A DNA stretch of 64,000 nt from Vibrio rhizosphaerae (lineage in GTDB: Bacteria; Pseudomonadota; Gammaproteobacteria; Enterobacterales; Vibrionaceae): NCBI RefSeq assembly GCF_024347095.1, contig NZ_AP024904.1, positions 372,001-436,000 of the forward strand, written 5' to 3'. The notes under the pieces are model-generated. The model did not search any database. It saw only the letters and a program-made list of their open reading frames with translations, and had not been told where the DNA came from. Shown piece after piece: positions 19,439 through 29,044 of this stretch. Numbering within the stretch: position 1 is the first letter of the stretch; every line of letters begins with the position of its first letter. Made by a program: the position numbers and the translations under genes.

Positions 19439-20368
19439 ATGAGTAAATTAGTTGTACTTGGCAGTGTGAACGCTGATCATGTGTTGCGGGTTCCGACTTT
19501 TCCCCGTCCGGGAGAAACACTTCACGGACATGATTATCAGGTGATTCCTGGTGGAAAGGGAGCCAATCAGGCGGTTGCTGCTGCTCGTTTGGGAGCCGAT
19601 ATCAGTTTTATAGCCAGTGTCGGTGATGATCCGTTCGGGGTGAATATCCGGGAAAGCTTTAAGCTGGACGGGATGGATATTTCCGGGGTTAAGATTCAGC
19701 CGGATTGTCCGACTGGGATTGCGATGATTCAGGTCACGGACAGCGGTGAAAATGCGATTTGTATCTCTTCTGAAGCCAATGCCCGCCTGACGGCTGACGC
19801 TCTGGAGAGCGATCTGGCGCGCATTGCGCAGGCAGAGTATTTTCTGACTCAGCTGGAAACACCGCTTGACGGGGTGATTCGTGGTGCTCAGGCTGCCAAA
19901 GCGGCGAGTACGCAAGTCATTCTTAATCCTGCACCGGCTCGTTCGTTGCCGGATGAGCTGCTGAGCTGTGTGGATATGATTACGCCGAATGAGACTGAAG
20001 CCGAAGTGCTGACAGGCATTGCGGTCACAGATGAGCAAAGTGCTGCGCGTGCCGCTGCGGTTTTGCATGAGAAAGGGATTACCACGGTACTGATTACCTT
20101 GGGTGCGAAAGGGGTCTGGCTCAGCGAGAACGGACAGGGAACCGTGATTGCCGGATTCCGGGTTGATGCGATTGATACCACCGCCGCCGGTGATACGTTT
20201 AATGGTGCTCTGGTGACCGGGTTATTAGAGGGGCTTTCAATGCAGCGTGCGATTCGTTTTGCCCATGCATCGGCTGCCATTTCGGTGACCCGTTTTGGCG
20301 CACAGACGTCGATCCCGGCGCGTCAGGAAGTGGATGCTTTTCTGGCAGAACGAGATGCTGACAACTAA
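19439..20368 (+). CDS. rbsK: Ribokinase
   Basis: This 309-residue PfkB-family kinase phosphorylates ribose to ribose 5-phosphate. The N-terminal motif GGKGANQAVAAARLGAD binds sugar. The C-terminal motif DTTAAGDTFNGAL contains the catalytic Asp and anion hole. The ATG at 19439 is preferred over the in-frame ATG at 19382, because CGAGGAAA lies just upstream and family proteins begin near MSKLVVLGSVNADHV. It is separated from rbsR by 39 bp. Confidence 0.96.
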   Translation: MSKLVVLGSVNADHVLRVPTFPRPGETLHGHDYQVIPGGKGANQAVAAARLGADISFIASVGDDPFGVNIRESFKLDGMDISGVKIQPDCPTGIAMIQVTDSGENAICISSEANARLTADALESDLARIAQAEYFLTQLETPLDGVIRGAQAAKAASTQVILNPAPARSLPDELLSCVDMITPNETEAEVLTGIAVTDEQSAARAAAVLHEKGITTVLITLGAKGVWLSENGQGTVIAGFRVDAIDTTAAGDTFNGALVTGLLEGLSMQRAIRFAHASAAISVTRFGAQTSIPARQEVDAFLAERDADN

Positions 20369-20407
20369 GTCATGATGTAGACAAAGAACTCACCAAGGAG
20401 AGATCAC

Positions 20408-21415
20408 ATGGCGACGATGAAAGATATTGCCAAACGTGCCGGCGTTTCCACATCAACGGTGAGCCATGTGATCAATAAAACCCGTTATGTGAGTGATGAA
20501 ATTGCCGCCCGGGTCAATCAGGCGGCGAAAGATCTGAATTATTCACCGTCTGCGCTGGCACGTAGCCTCAAAATGAATCGAACTAAAACTCTCGGTATGT
20601 TAGTGACGACCTCGACCAATCCGTTCTTCGGTGAAGTGGTGAAGGGGGTGGAGCGGAGTTGCTATCAAAAGGGTTACAATCTCATCTTATGTAACACCGA
20701 AGGGGATGACCATCGGATGAAAGAATCGATCAATACCTTGCTTGAAAAGCGGGTCGATGGTCTGATTTTGATGTGTTCTGCGCTGGAAGGCGAGCACATC
20801 GATGCGTTTGATCGGTTCCCGGAAGTGCCTGTGGTGGTGATGGACCGTGGCCCGGTTCATTTTTCCTGCGATAAAATTCAGGATAATTCGTTGCTCGGCG
20901 GGTTTATGGCGACCAATTATCTGATTGAACGGGGTCATCGAGAGATTGGGTGTATCACAGGTCCGTTGAAGCTACATCAGGCTTATATGCGTTATGAAGG
21001 CTTTAAAAAAGCCATGACAGAAGCCAAACTACCGATTAACCCGGCTTGGATCGCGGAAGCTAATTTTGAATGTGACGGCGGTGTGGATGCGTTTGAGCGT
21101 ATTTGTCAGCGCGGTTCACTGCCCAGCGCTCTGTTTGTCGGAAACGATATGATGGCGATGGGGGTGGTGAATGCCGCACATGCCCGGAATATCCGGATTC
21201 CTCAGGATCTGTCGATCATCGGTTACGATGATATTTATATTGCTAAGTTTATGACCCCACCGCTGACAACCATCCACCAGCCCAAGCATCGTTTAGGCAC
21301 TGCTGCGGTGGAGGCGTTGGTCAACCGCCTTGATAAACACAAAACCGATGCTCAAGTGGTTCATCTTGAACCGACACTGGTGGTTCGGGATAGTGTCCGT
21401 GAATATACCGCGTGA
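20408..21415 (+). CDS. rbsR: Ribose operon repressor (LacI family)
   Basis: This 335-residue regulator has an N-terminal LacI helix-turn-helix (MKDIAKRAGVSTSTVSHVIN) and hinge. A periplasmic-binding-like effector domain begins at about residue 60 (KTLGMLVTTSTNPFFGEVV). The probable target is the palindrome at 15135-15150. An AAGGAGAG site precedes the ATG. It is the last gene of the cluster, which gives autoregulation if it is read from the rbsK transcript. Confidence 0.94.
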   Translation: MATMKDIAKRAGVSTSTVSHVINKTRYVSDEIAARVNQAAKDLNYSPSALARSLKMNRTKTLGMLVTTSTNPFFGEVVKGVERSCYQKGYNLILCNTEGDDHRMKESINTLLEKRVDGLILMCSALEGEHIDAFDRFPEVPVVVMDRGPVHFSCDKIQDNSLLGGFMATNYLIERGHREIGCITGPLKLHQAYMRYEGFKKAMTEAKLPINPAWIAEANFECDGGVDAFERICQRGSLPSALFVGNDMMAMGVVNAAHARNIRIPQDLSIIGYDDIYIAKFMTPPLTTIHQPKHRLGTAAVEALVNRLDKHKTDAQVVHLEPTLVVRDSVREYTA

Positions 21416-21694
21416 TTGCGCATCCGTATTTCCACCAGCGATGCACATTTAAAACAGATAAAAATCATTAAATAGAATCGTTGAACCTATTGCCCTCACA
21501 AATTGAACACTTCGTTTTCCTGAATGCCAATTATTGTTGCAAATTTTAACCTTTATCAAAAATAGGTCAGATCGAAGGTTATAGACTTATTTCAGAACGT
21601 TTATTTTTTGCACGCTTCAATTCAAAACTATTTTATTCAGTGCAGATAAATTTAATTTTTTCATTTTTTAAATCTGATAACGGAAGTAATAACT

Positions 21695-23359
21695 ATGGGC
21701 GAAGTCGCACTCTCGATACTCGTCCTGTCCTTAGTGGCAGTGATTGGGTTGTGGTTAGGTGGCTTGAAAATCAAAGGTGTCGGGCTCGGGATCGGTGGCG
21801 TGCTGTTTGGCGGAATTTTCGTCGGGCATTTCATCAACCAGTTTGGCTGGCATCTTGATAGTCATGCTATGCATTTCATTAAAGAATTCGGGTTGATTCT
21901 GTTTGTGTACACCATCGGGATTCAGGTCGGGCCGGGTTTTTTTGCATCGCTGAAAAGTAGTGGTCTCAAGCTGAACGGACTGGCCGCCGGTATCGTTTTT
22001 GTCGGTGGTTTGACGGCTGTGATCCTTCATTTCATTTTTAATATCCCGCTGCATATTTTCCTCGGTATTTACTCCGGTGCGGTGACCAATACGCCTTCTC
22101 TGGCTGCCGGACAGCAGATTTTGCATGAGCTGGGAGAAATCGACAGTCAGGTCGATATGCTGGGTCTGGGTTATGCGATGGCCTATCCGTTCGGGATTAT
22201 CGGCATTCTGCTGTCGATGTGGATTATCCGGATTGTGTTCGAAATCAATGTCGATAAAGAAGCAGAGTCTTATGACAACCGCAGTCTGGGTAAGAGCAAA
22301 GATCTGCTGTCGGTTAATGTGATGATCGAAAATCCCAATCTGGATCAGATGAAGTTTGCTGAATTGTTACCTCTGCTTGGTCAGGGGGTGGTCTGCTCAA
22401 GAATGAAAACGCAGGGGAATCTGGTTGTTCCCGGCGAAGACACCATACTGAATGTCGGCGATTATCTGCATTTTGTCAGTGACCGTCAGGAACTGTTGCA
22501 TAAAGCGGTTTTAATTGTCGGGCGTGAGGTGTCAGAGTCGTTGTCCACCAAGGGCACCGTGCTGAAAAGTGACCGGGTGGTCGTGACCAACGAGAAAGTG
22601 CTCGGCAAGCATTTAGGCGAGCTGAGTCTGAAATATAAACATAACGTGGTCATTTCTCGTTTGAACCGGGCGGGTGTTGAGCTGGTGGCGAGCCATGATT
22701 CGGTGCTGCAGTTCGGGGATATCCTGTATATTGTCGGCCAGAAAGAAGATATTGAATATGTCGGCAAAATGCTCGGCAATACGGCCAGTAAGCTGCATCA
22801 TGTGCAGATGTTGCCGATTTTTATCGGTATCGGTTTAGGGGTGTTGCTCGGGTCGATTCCGTTTCAGCTGCCGCATTTACCGGCACCGCTGAAACTGGGG
22901 CTTGCCGGTGGTCCGTTAATTGTTGCGATTATCTTGGCAAGAATCGGTAGTATCGGTCGGCTTTACTGGTTTATGCCGCCCAGTGCCAACCTTGCTCTCC
23001 GGGAAATTGGGATTGTGCTCTTTCTGGCCGTGGTTGGGATTAGTTCTGGCGGGGATTTCTTTACCACCATACTCGATGGAGAAGGATTGACCTGGATGGG
23101 GTACGGGATAGTCATTACGTTAATTCCGCTGCTGACTGTCGGCCTGTTCGCACGCTTTTTCGGTAAGGTGAACTATCTGACGATTTGCGGATTAATGGCC
23201 GGGTCGATGACCGATCCACCGGCGCTGGCATTTGCCAATGCGATGCATGCGACCAGCGGCGCTTCATCACTGGCTTATGCGACGGTTTATCCGTTAGTGA
23301 TGTGTTTAAGGATCCTCACACCGCAAGTGATCGCGGTGCTGCTGTGGGTGGCTGCCTGA
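21695..23359 (+). CDS. yidE: YidE/AspT-family putative transporter
   Basis: This 554-residue inner-membrane protein has hydrophobic helices in two bundles (about residues 1-190 and 370-554). They flank two tandem RCK_C/TrkA-C regulatory domains (about residues 200-365, each with motifs such as [18 protein letters not shown] and [13 protein letters not shown]). This is the arrangement of the AspT/YidE/YbjL family, whose best-known member exchanges aspartate for alanine. The conserved motif [15 protein letters not shown] is near residue 135 and [13 protein letters not shown] near 505. The substrate here is unknown. It stands alone with its own 279 bp upstream region and ends at a strong terminator. 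Confidence 0.88.
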   Translation: MGEVALSILVLSLVAVIGLWLGGLKIKGVGLGIGGVLFGGIFVGHFINQFGWHLDSHAMHFIKEFGLILFVYTIGIQVGPGFFASLKSSGLKLNGLAAGIVFVGGLTAVILHFIFNIPLHIFLGIYSGAVTNTPSLAAGQQILHELGEIDSQVDMLGLGYAMAYPFGIIGILLSMWIIRIVFEINVDKEAESYDNRSLGKSKDLLSVNVMIENPNLDQMKFAELLPLLGQGVVCSRMKTQGNLVVPGEDTILNVGDYLHFVSDRQELLHKAVLIVGREVSESLSTKGTVLKSDRVVVTNEKVLGKHLGELSLKYKHNVVISRLNRAGVELVASHDSVLQFGDILYIVGQKEDIEYVGKMLGNTASKLHHVQMLPIFIGIGLGVLLGSIPFQLPHLPAPLKLGLAGGPLIVAIILARIGSIGRLYWFMPPSANLALREIGIVLFLAVVGISSGGDFFTTILDGEGLTWMGYGIVITLIPLLTVGLFARFFGKVNYLTICGLMAGSMTDPPALAFANAMHATSGASSLAYATVYPLVMCLRILTPQVIAVLLWVAA

Positions 23360-23402
23360 TTGATGTTTCACGGATGATGCGTCGTCGCATCAATCGTGGC
23401 AT

Positions 23403-23430
23403 AAAAATACCGCCGGATGGCGGTATTTTT
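23403..23430. terminator. Bidirectional terminator
   Basis: AAAAATACCGCC (23403-23414) pairs perfectly with GGCGGTATTTTT (23419-23430) around a GGAT loop. The T-run on both strands serves the convergent yidE and sitD ends. Confidence 0.92.
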
Positions 23431-23454
23431 GTGTCTGTCCGGGCCGGATGGCGA

Positions 23455-24330
23455 TTAATGAGACGATACCGGATGTGTCTCTGATGCCGGTCCGTTCAGC
23501 CTTGCCATTCGGCTGTTGAGCTTGGCGAAGGTCAGTGCCAGCATAAAAAATGCTGCCTGAACGAGTACGATACAGGCACTGGTTGCGCCGTCAATGTGAA
23601 AACTGATCAGAATACCGAGAACAATTGAGCTCAGCGACACGCCCAGTGCAATCCACATCATCCGGGCAAACTGTCTGGTGAGAATAAATGCGGTCATGCC
23701 CGGTGCGATCAGCATCGCGACTACCATAATGACGCCGACAGCCTGAATGGTTGCGACGATGGTCAGTGACAGTAATACCAATAAACCATAGTGAATCAGC
23801 ACGACGGGCAATCCGACGACCCGCGCATGGCTGCGGTCAAAGCAGTAAAGTAAGAAATCTTTCCTGAATAGGACAATAATGGCAAACACAATTAAGGATA
23901 GGGTCACGGTTTGAGTGAATTCATAATCCTGAATCCCGAGCATATTGCCAAACAGAATATGCAGCAGGTGCTGATCAGTTTGTATCTTGGTAAAAAGGAT
24001 CAGACCCAGTGCAAACATACCTGAGTAAACAATGCCCATGACGGTGTCTTCTTTGACCCGGCAATTTTCCTTGATATAGCCACTCATCAGGGCGCAAGTC
24101 AGGCCGGAGATAAAGGCGCCGATCGGTAGCGCGATTCCCAGTGCGTAGGCAATGACGATCCCCGGTAATACAGCATGAGAGATGGCATCGCCCATCAGTG
24201 ACCAGCCTTTGAGCACCAGATAACAAGAAAGCACCGCACAGACTGCCCCGACAGCGAGCCCAGCCCATAGCGCACGCTGCATAAATTCATACTGGAAAGG
24301 TTCACTGAACCAGTGAATGAGATGATCCAT
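23455..24330 (-). CDS. sitD: Metal ABC transporter permease, SitD-type
   Basis: This 291-residue ABC-3 family permease has about eight to nine transmembrane helices. It forms the second membrane subunit of an iron/manganese importer of the Sit/Yfe type. Typical motifs are GDAISHAVLPGIVIAYALG near residue 50 and VVAMLIAPGMTAFIL near residue 205. It begins 3 bp after the sitC stop on the minus strand and is the last gene of the four-gene operon. Confidence 0.9.
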   Translation of the reverse strand: MDHLIHWFSEPFQYEFMQRALWAGLAVGAVCAVLSCYLVLKGWSLMGDAISHAVLPGIVIAYALGIALPIGAFISGLTCALMSGYIKENCRVKEDTVMGIVYSGMFALGLILFTKIQTDQHLLHILFGNMLGIQDYEFTQTVTLSLIVFAIIVLFRKDFLLYCFDRSHARVVGLPVVLIHYGLLVLLSLTIVATIQAVGVIMVVAMLIAPGMTAFILTRQFARMMWIALGVSLSSIVLGILISFHIDGATSACIVLVQAAFFMLALTFAKLNSRMARLNGPASETHPVSSH

Positions 24331-24332
24331 CC

Positions 24333-25226
24333 TTAACCTCCTGATGTGACGGTGTTGCGAGTGTGTGTCTCGTCAGATGAGGCACGATCTCTGGCATTTC
24401 TCCGGTTTGCGAGTACGCCATATTTGGGCGCAAAGAAAAATGCGCAGAGGAAGATGATCGTTTGCAGCAGGACAATGGTGCCGCCCGTTGCGCCATTGAG
24501 GTAATAGCTGAGATAAGCGCCTAGAGCACTGGTGACAAAACCGAGCGTGATGGCAATGATTAACAACAGGCCAAACCGGTCAGTCAGCAAGTATGCGGTC
24601 GCTCCCGGTGTGATAACCATCGCAATCACCAGAATGGCCCCGACGGTTTGGAGTGATGCCACCGTACAAGCACTGAGAATGGTAAAGAACACCACTTTCA
24701 GTATGGTTGGTGACAGACCCACGGATGAAGCTTGTGTTTCATCGAAAAACACCAGCATGAGATCCTTCCACAGCAGTGTCAGCAGCACAAATGATACACC
24801 GGCAATGATCAGCATTTGGGTTAAGTCAGACTGGCTGACGGTCAAGATGCTGCCGAAAATAATCCCTTCTATATTTATTGACGTCGGATTGAGTGAAATT
24901 AACAGCAGACCGGCAGCAAAAAAGGTGGTGAAAATGAAGCCGATAATGGCATCTTCTTTCAAATGGGAGAGCGTGCGTAGCAAGGCAATCCCAATTGAAG
25001 CCAGAAAGCCGGCGATGAATGCACCGACAGAGTAAGGCAAGCCCAGTGCATAGGCACCGGCAACGCCGGGAACCACAGAATGCGACAGGGCATCACCAAT
25101 CAGTGACCAGCCTTTGAGCATCAGAAACGCGGATAAGAACGCGCACACCGCGCCGACAATCGCACTACTTAAAATGGCATGCTGCATATATTGATAGTGC
25201 AGCGGTTCGAGCAGGAGTTCCAACAT
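24333..25226 (-). CDS. sitC: Metal ABC transporter permease, SitC-type
   Basis: This 297-residue ABC-3 permease is paralogous to the following gene. It shares MLKGWSLIGDALSHSVVPGVAGAYALG near residue 40 and VIAMVITPGATAYLLTDRF near residue 200. It forms the channel with SitD. It lies 5 bp downstream of sitB. The hydrophilic C-terminal tail (NRRNARDRASSDETH) is a normal cytoplasmic extension. Confidence 0.9.
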   Translation of the reverse strand: MLELLLEPLHYQYMQHAILSSAIVGAVCAFLSAFLMLKGWSLIGDALSHSVVPGVAGAYALGLPYSVGAFIAGFLASIGIALLRTLSHLKEDAIIGFIFTTFFAAGLLLISLNPTSINIEGIIFGSILTVSQSDLTQMLIIAGVSFVLLTLLWKDLMLVFFDETQASSVGLSPTILKVVFFTILSACTVASLQTVGAILVIAMVITPGATAYLLTDRFGLLLIIAITLGFVTSALGAYLSYYLNGATGGTIVLLQTIIFLCAFFFAPKYGVLANRRNARDRASSDETHTRNTVTSGG

Positions 25227-25231
25227 AGCGG

Positions 25232-26131
25232 CTACCTCGATGCTGGCTGTGGTTGTTCGGGAGGCTGGCCGTCCCGGATCAGCGTGGCACTGTGTTGATC
25301 TTTGCCATAAAAAACGGCCGGTTTTTCATGGTCTGAGAGAATCGTGACCGCGCGTTCGTCCTGATCCTGATGTAGCGTTTCACCGAGAATCCCGACATGT
25401 TTGAGCACGCCGCCGAAGGTGGCGATCAGGTTCTGTTGTGTGAAGGTCTCCTGAAGATTACCGGCGGCAACAATGGTGCGGTTAATAAACACCACTTCAT
25501 TGCAGTAATCGGGAATGTTACCCAGATTATGGGTCGAGACTAAGATCAGATGACCTTCTTCACGAAGCTCCCGCAGCAGATGCATGATCGCTTCTTCGGT
25601 GGTGAAATCGACTCCGGTAAACGGCTCATCGAGTAAGATGATCTTACTTTCCTGTGCGAGTGCCCGGGCGAGAAAAACCCGCTTTTTTTGCCCGCCGGAG
25701 AGCTCTCCGATTTGACGGTCTGCCAGTGCTTCAATGCCCATGCGTTGCATCGCTTGTTGAACTTTGGCTTTATCGGTGAGGCTCGGGCGACGCAGAAAGT
25801 TCATAAAACCATAGCGCCCTTGCATCACGACGTCCTGAACCAGAATCGGAAAGTGCCAGTCAATGTCTTCACTCTGCGGCACATAAGCGACCTGATTTTG
25901 TTTGAGTGCTTGCCGGACCGGGCGATGAGAGAGAAGAATTTCCCCCTGTGAGGTTTTGACGAGCCCCATGATGCTTTTGAAGAGGGTTGATTTACCACCG
26001 CCGTTGACGCCCACCAACGCGCAGATAGTACCACCCTGGAGGCTGAAACTGACATCATGAATTGCTTTAAACCCATTATTGTAAGTAACACTCACTTGAG
26101 TTGCTTGCAGTGTGACGGGGGAATGAGTCAT
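25232..26131 (-). CDS. sitB: Metal ABC transporter ATPase, SitB-type
   Basis: This 299-residue ATPase has Walker [10 protein letters not shown] near residue 43, Q-loop [10 protein letters not shown], signature LSGGQKKR and Walker [13 protein letters not shown]. The Gln-Ser-Glu-Asp-Ile-Asp-Trp segment is typical of manganese/iron/zinc importers of this class. It overlaps sitA by 4 bp. The C-terminal 50 residues are hydrophilic and beyond the usual core. Confidence 0.92.
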   Translation of the reverse strand: MTHSPVTLQATQVSVTYNNGFKAIHDVSFSLQGGTICALVGVNGGGKSTLFKSIMGLVKTSQGEILLSHRPVRQALKQNQVAYVPQSEDIDWHFPILVQDVVMQGRYGFMNFLRRPSLTDKAKVQQAMQRMGIEALADRQIGELSGGQKKRVFLARALAQESKIILLDEPFTGVDFTTEEAIMHLLRELREEGHLILVSTHNLGNIPDYCNEVVFINRTIVAAGNLQETFTQQNLIATFGGVLKHVGILGETLHQDQDERAVTILSDHEKPAVFYGKDQHSATLIRDGQPPEQPQPASR

Positions 26132-27009
26132 GAGCGTAATCCTCTAACGATGGTATCGGTGGTGACTTTGAGCAGGTCAAGATAAGTCGGGACCGGCCCG
26201 TTTTGGGTCGACAGGGAATCAACATAAAGAATCCCCCCGTAAGTTGCCCCGGTTTCTCTGGCAACCTGCTTGGCCGGGCGGTCAGAGATCGTACTCTCAC
26301 TGAACAGCACGCGGATATGATGTTGATGGATGGTATCGATTAAAGCTTTGACTTGCTGGGGTGTGCCTTGCTGATCGGCATTGATCGGCCAGAGAAACGC
26401 TTCTTTTAACCCGTAGTCTCTTGCCAGATAGCTGAAAGCACCTTCACTGGTGACCAGCCAGCGTTTTTGTGCCGGAATGGCTGCCAGTTGTGTTCGGATA
26501 TGGTCATTCAGTTGTTTGATCTTTTCCAGATAGACCTGAGCATTGTGATTGTAGGTCGCGGTATGACTGGGATCGTATTTCACCAGTGCCTGACGGATAT
26601 TTTCGACGTAGATCAAAGCATTTTGTGGTGACATCCATGCATGGGGATTGGGTTTGTCTTTATAAGGGCCGGCGTAAATCGAGAGTGGCTCAATCCCCGC
26701 GCTGACCACTACCGAAGGCACGTCTTTCACATGAGAGAAAAAGCGTTGGAACCACTGCTCCAGATTGAGGCCATTCCATAAAACCAGATCAGCGGACTGC
26801 GCTTTGATGATATCTCTCGGAGTCGGCTGATAGTTGTGAATTTCTGCGCCGGGCTTGGTCAGAGAGACCACCTCGGCAGCATCTCCGGCAATATGCTGTG
26901 CCATGTCCTGAATAATGGTAAATGTCGTTACCACCTTAAACTTCGCTAAGGCTGTGCCGGGTAAGAGTATCAGCGTGCAATACAATGTGGTTATGAGATA
27001 TTTTTTCAT
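26128..27009 (-). CDS. sitA: Metal-binding periplasmic protein, SitA-type
   Basis: This 293-residue cluster A-I solute-binding protein has a Sec signal ([18 protein letters not shown], cleavage near residue 22, after ALA). The four metal ligands expected from the family are visible: His in [10 protein letters not shown], His in NPHAWMSP, Glu in LFSESTISD and Asp in LYVDSLS. The Fur box 38 bp upstream suggests iron-repressed import of Fe2+ and/or Mn2+ rather than zinc. It is the first gene of sitABCD. Confidence 0.9.
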   Translation of the reverse strand: MKKYLITTLYCTLILLPGTALAKFKVVTTFTIIQDMAQHIAGDAAEVVSLTKPGAEIHNYQPTPRDIIKAQSADLVLWNGLNLEQWFQRFFSHVKDVPSVVVSAGIEPLSIYAGPYKDKPNPHAWMSPQNALIYVENIRQALVKYDPSHTATYNHNAQVYLEKIKQLNDHIRTQLAAIPAQKRWLVTSEGAFSYLARDYGLKEAFLWPINADQQGTPQQVKALIDTIHQHHIRVLFSESTISDRPAKQVARETGATYGGILYVDSLSTQNGPVPTYLDLLKVTTDTIVRGLRS

Positions 27010-27046
27010 ACAATCGCTACCTTCAGGCCTGATTGAAACTTCTATG

Positions 27047-27061
27047 TGATAATGATTATCA
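27047..27061. promoter_or_regulatory. Fur box upstream of sitABCD
   Basis: TGATAATGATTATCA is a perfect 7-1-7 inverted repeat that matches the Fur consensus core. It ends 38 bp before the sitA start on the minus strand, which is a position that blocks transcription when iron is plentiful. Confidence 0.88.
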
Positions 27062-27537
27062 TTTAAATATGTTGGGTTGTCTACTTAGCATAGTCAAGTA
27101 TTCCATCTGTCGGACCGATATCTGTAATAGGCAGAAACGATGGGAAAATGGCGGCCGATGGTGAATGGCTAAAATGGCAGCATTTTTGTGCATGATGGCA
27201 CTGATTTTGTATGAAATAGACAAACAGGTTGTTTTTTCACCGCTTTTCGTCAGTCAGACTGATAAGAGAAAAATTAACATCATATCTGATTGATTTATAA
27301 GATTAAAATTTGAATCAGGGCTCATTCGGAGCCAACGGATGCCCTGAATTCCGGGTGATCGTACCTGTGTTGAATTATCGATCTAATAAAATGGCGTTTT
27401 ATTCGTAACCTAATGAAAAATATATAAAAAACAGTGTTCGGTTAACGCATGTACGCCCGAAAGTATTTGCACCTTTATGTGAAGTGGTTCAAAATCAAAC
27501 CGTTATAGACTTCATAATAATGAAGCAAGGAGTTGAG
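27062..27537. other. Spacer between sitA and the hydratase gene
   Basis: No gene seen in about 476 bp. It is AT-rich toward the right and should contain the promoter of the downstream gene. The ATG-poor stretch 27180-27480 shows no strong hairpin. Confidence 0.5.
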
Positions 27538-28266
27538 ATGAAAGTCGTAGAACTGTTCAAACAACGTGGTGAAATATTAAGCAAGCAGCATGCAGAACTG
27601 ATGCAGAAAATGCCGCCGGCGATGCGCGAGTATTGGGAAGAGTTGCTGACAAAAACGAATAATTTTCACCTGTTTTCGTGGATCAGAGATTTTCATCAAC
27701 CAGCGGTAAATGAAGAGGTTAGCCTGCCGAACGATGCAGATGATATTGCGTTAAAGCGTGAATCTGCAATTTTCGATCAAGAATCGCTGAAGTTAAACCC
27801 TGAAGCTCAAGCTTTATATGAAGAGCTCCGGGAGAAAATTGGTGAAGTGATCCACGTTGGAGATTGGTTGCATGTTGACCAAGACCGGATTAATCAATTT
27901 GGTTCTGTCACTGAAGATACACAGTGGATCCATACGGATCCTGAGCGGGCATCAACGGAATCACCGTTCAAGACGACCATTGCACATGGTTTTCTGACGT
28001 TGGCATTGTTGCCGAAGCTGACCGATAGCGTTAATCCTGAGGTGCCGCTATTTCCGACTGCAAAAATGGTTGTGAATGTTGGCCTGAATCAGGTTCGCTT
28101 TCCGTATCCGGTGAAATCGGGTGATCGTGTTCGGGCGAAAAGCATTCTGACGAAAGTGACGCCAGTGCGTAAAGGGCTGGAAATCGAGCGTGAAATTCGT
28201 GTTGAGATTGAAGGCGTGAGACGTCCTGGGTGTATCGTTGTTTCGGTGATTCAACTGCACTTCTAG
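27538..28266 (+). CDS. MaoC-like (R)-enoyl-CoA hydratase with N-terminal extension
   Basis: This 242-residue protein has a MaoC-type hotdog domain at about residues 95-240. It carries the (R)-hydratase signature DRINQFGSVTEDTQWIH, then TIAHGFLTLALLPKL. These enzymes hydrate enoyl-CoA to (R)-3-hydroxyacyl-CoA, often feeding polyhydroxyalkanoate synthesis, or dehydrate the reverse way. The first ~95 residues (FKQRGEILSKQHAELMQKMP) are helical and resemble a phasin-like or dimerisation extension, but I cannot assign them. The ATG at 27538 is chosen because AAGGAG lies at 27527-27532. An in-frame ATG at 27484 has no ribosome site. No pha genes are adjacent. A terminator follows. Confidence 0.82.
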   Translation: MKVVELFKQRGEILSKQHAELMQKMPPAMREYWEELLTKTNNFHLFSWIRDFHQPAVNEEVSLPNDADDIALKRESAIFDQESLKLNPEAQALYEELREKIGEVIHVGDWLHVDQDRINQFGSVTEDTQWIHTDPERASTESPFKTTIAHGFLTLALLPKLTDSVNPEVPLFPTAKMVVNVGLNQVRFPYPVKSGDRVRAKSILTKVTPVRKGLEIEREIRVEIEGVRRPGCIVVSVIQLHF

Positions 28267-28310
28267 ATTGCAACATCATGTTTGTTTGACATATTTTGAT
28301 CTGAACAGAG

Positions 28311-28341
28311 AAACGGGGCTTTAAGAAGGCCCCGTTTTTTT
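28311..28341 (+). terminator. Intrinsic terminator
   Basis: AAACGGGGC pairs with GCCCCGTTT, followed by a T-run to 28341. It ends the hydratase transcript. Confidence 0.9.
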
Positions 28342-28393
28342 ATGCGGAATTTCTCGGCCGATGCTCTGCCATGACGATCATCAGACCGGTCAA

Positions 28394-28858
28394 TCAGAAT
28401 CGTAACGGCGCGTGGTGAATGACTTCTTTCATGACAAAGAAAGTCCGGATCTGCCGGACCCCGGGCAGGGCGATCAGCTGACTGGCATGCAGTTGATTGA
28501 AATCTGTCATATCCTGAACCCGAACCCGGAGAAAATAATCAAATTCACCCGCAACTAACTGGCAGTCAATAATCACGGGCAGGCGAACAATTGCCGCTTC
28601 AAACTCGGCAAAGCTCTCCGGGGTTGAACGATCCAACACCACGCCGACGGTCACCAATGTCCCTAAATCAATATCCTGCGGATTGATGTCTGCTCTGACG
28701 GATTGAATGGTTCCTTGTTTGAACAGGCGTTCAATGCGACGGTGACATGTTGCCGGACTAATATTGGTTTTCTCCGCCAGAACGGCATTACTCGCTCTGC
28801 CGTCTTGCTGTAGCAGGCGCAAAAGTTTCAAATCGATACGATCGAGTGACTGGTTCAT
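28394..28858 (-). CDS. acdR: Lrp/AsnC-family regulator, AcdR-like
   Basis: This 154-residue regulator has an N-terminal winged helix (LDRIDLKLLRLLQQDGRAS, then SPATCHRRIERL) and a C-terminal RAM ligand domain (VRVQDMTDFNQLHASQLIALPGV). Lrp-type proteins form octamers and sense amino acids. It is divergent from an ACC deaminase gene, exactly as acdR is from acdS in Pseudomonas and Azospirillum, where it activates acdS in response to ACC. The start is uncertain: ATGs at 28858, 28873 and 28909 are all in frame and none has a strong ribosome site. The position of the helix-turn-helix favours 28858. Confidence 0.8.
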   Translation of the reverse strand: MNQSLDRIDLKLLRLLQQDGRASNAVLAEKTNISPATCHRRIERLFKQGTIQSVRADINPQDIDLGTLVTVGVVLDRSTPESFAEFEAAIVRLPVIIDCQLVAGEFDYFLRVRVQDMTDFNQLHASQLIALPGVRQIRTFFVMKEVIHHAPLRF

Positions 28859-29044
28859 GGAATAATCTTTCATTTTGATGCGAGTTAATTTATTAAAATA
28901 ACGATTCATGATTCATTTGTAAAATTTATATGAAAAAAATGAAAATAAATCGGAAGCACATTTCATTTCAGATTGAGTAATCTAAATGCATATCCTGACC
29001 AACAGGATTGATTGGACTGGTCATCGTATATAAGGAAATCTGTT

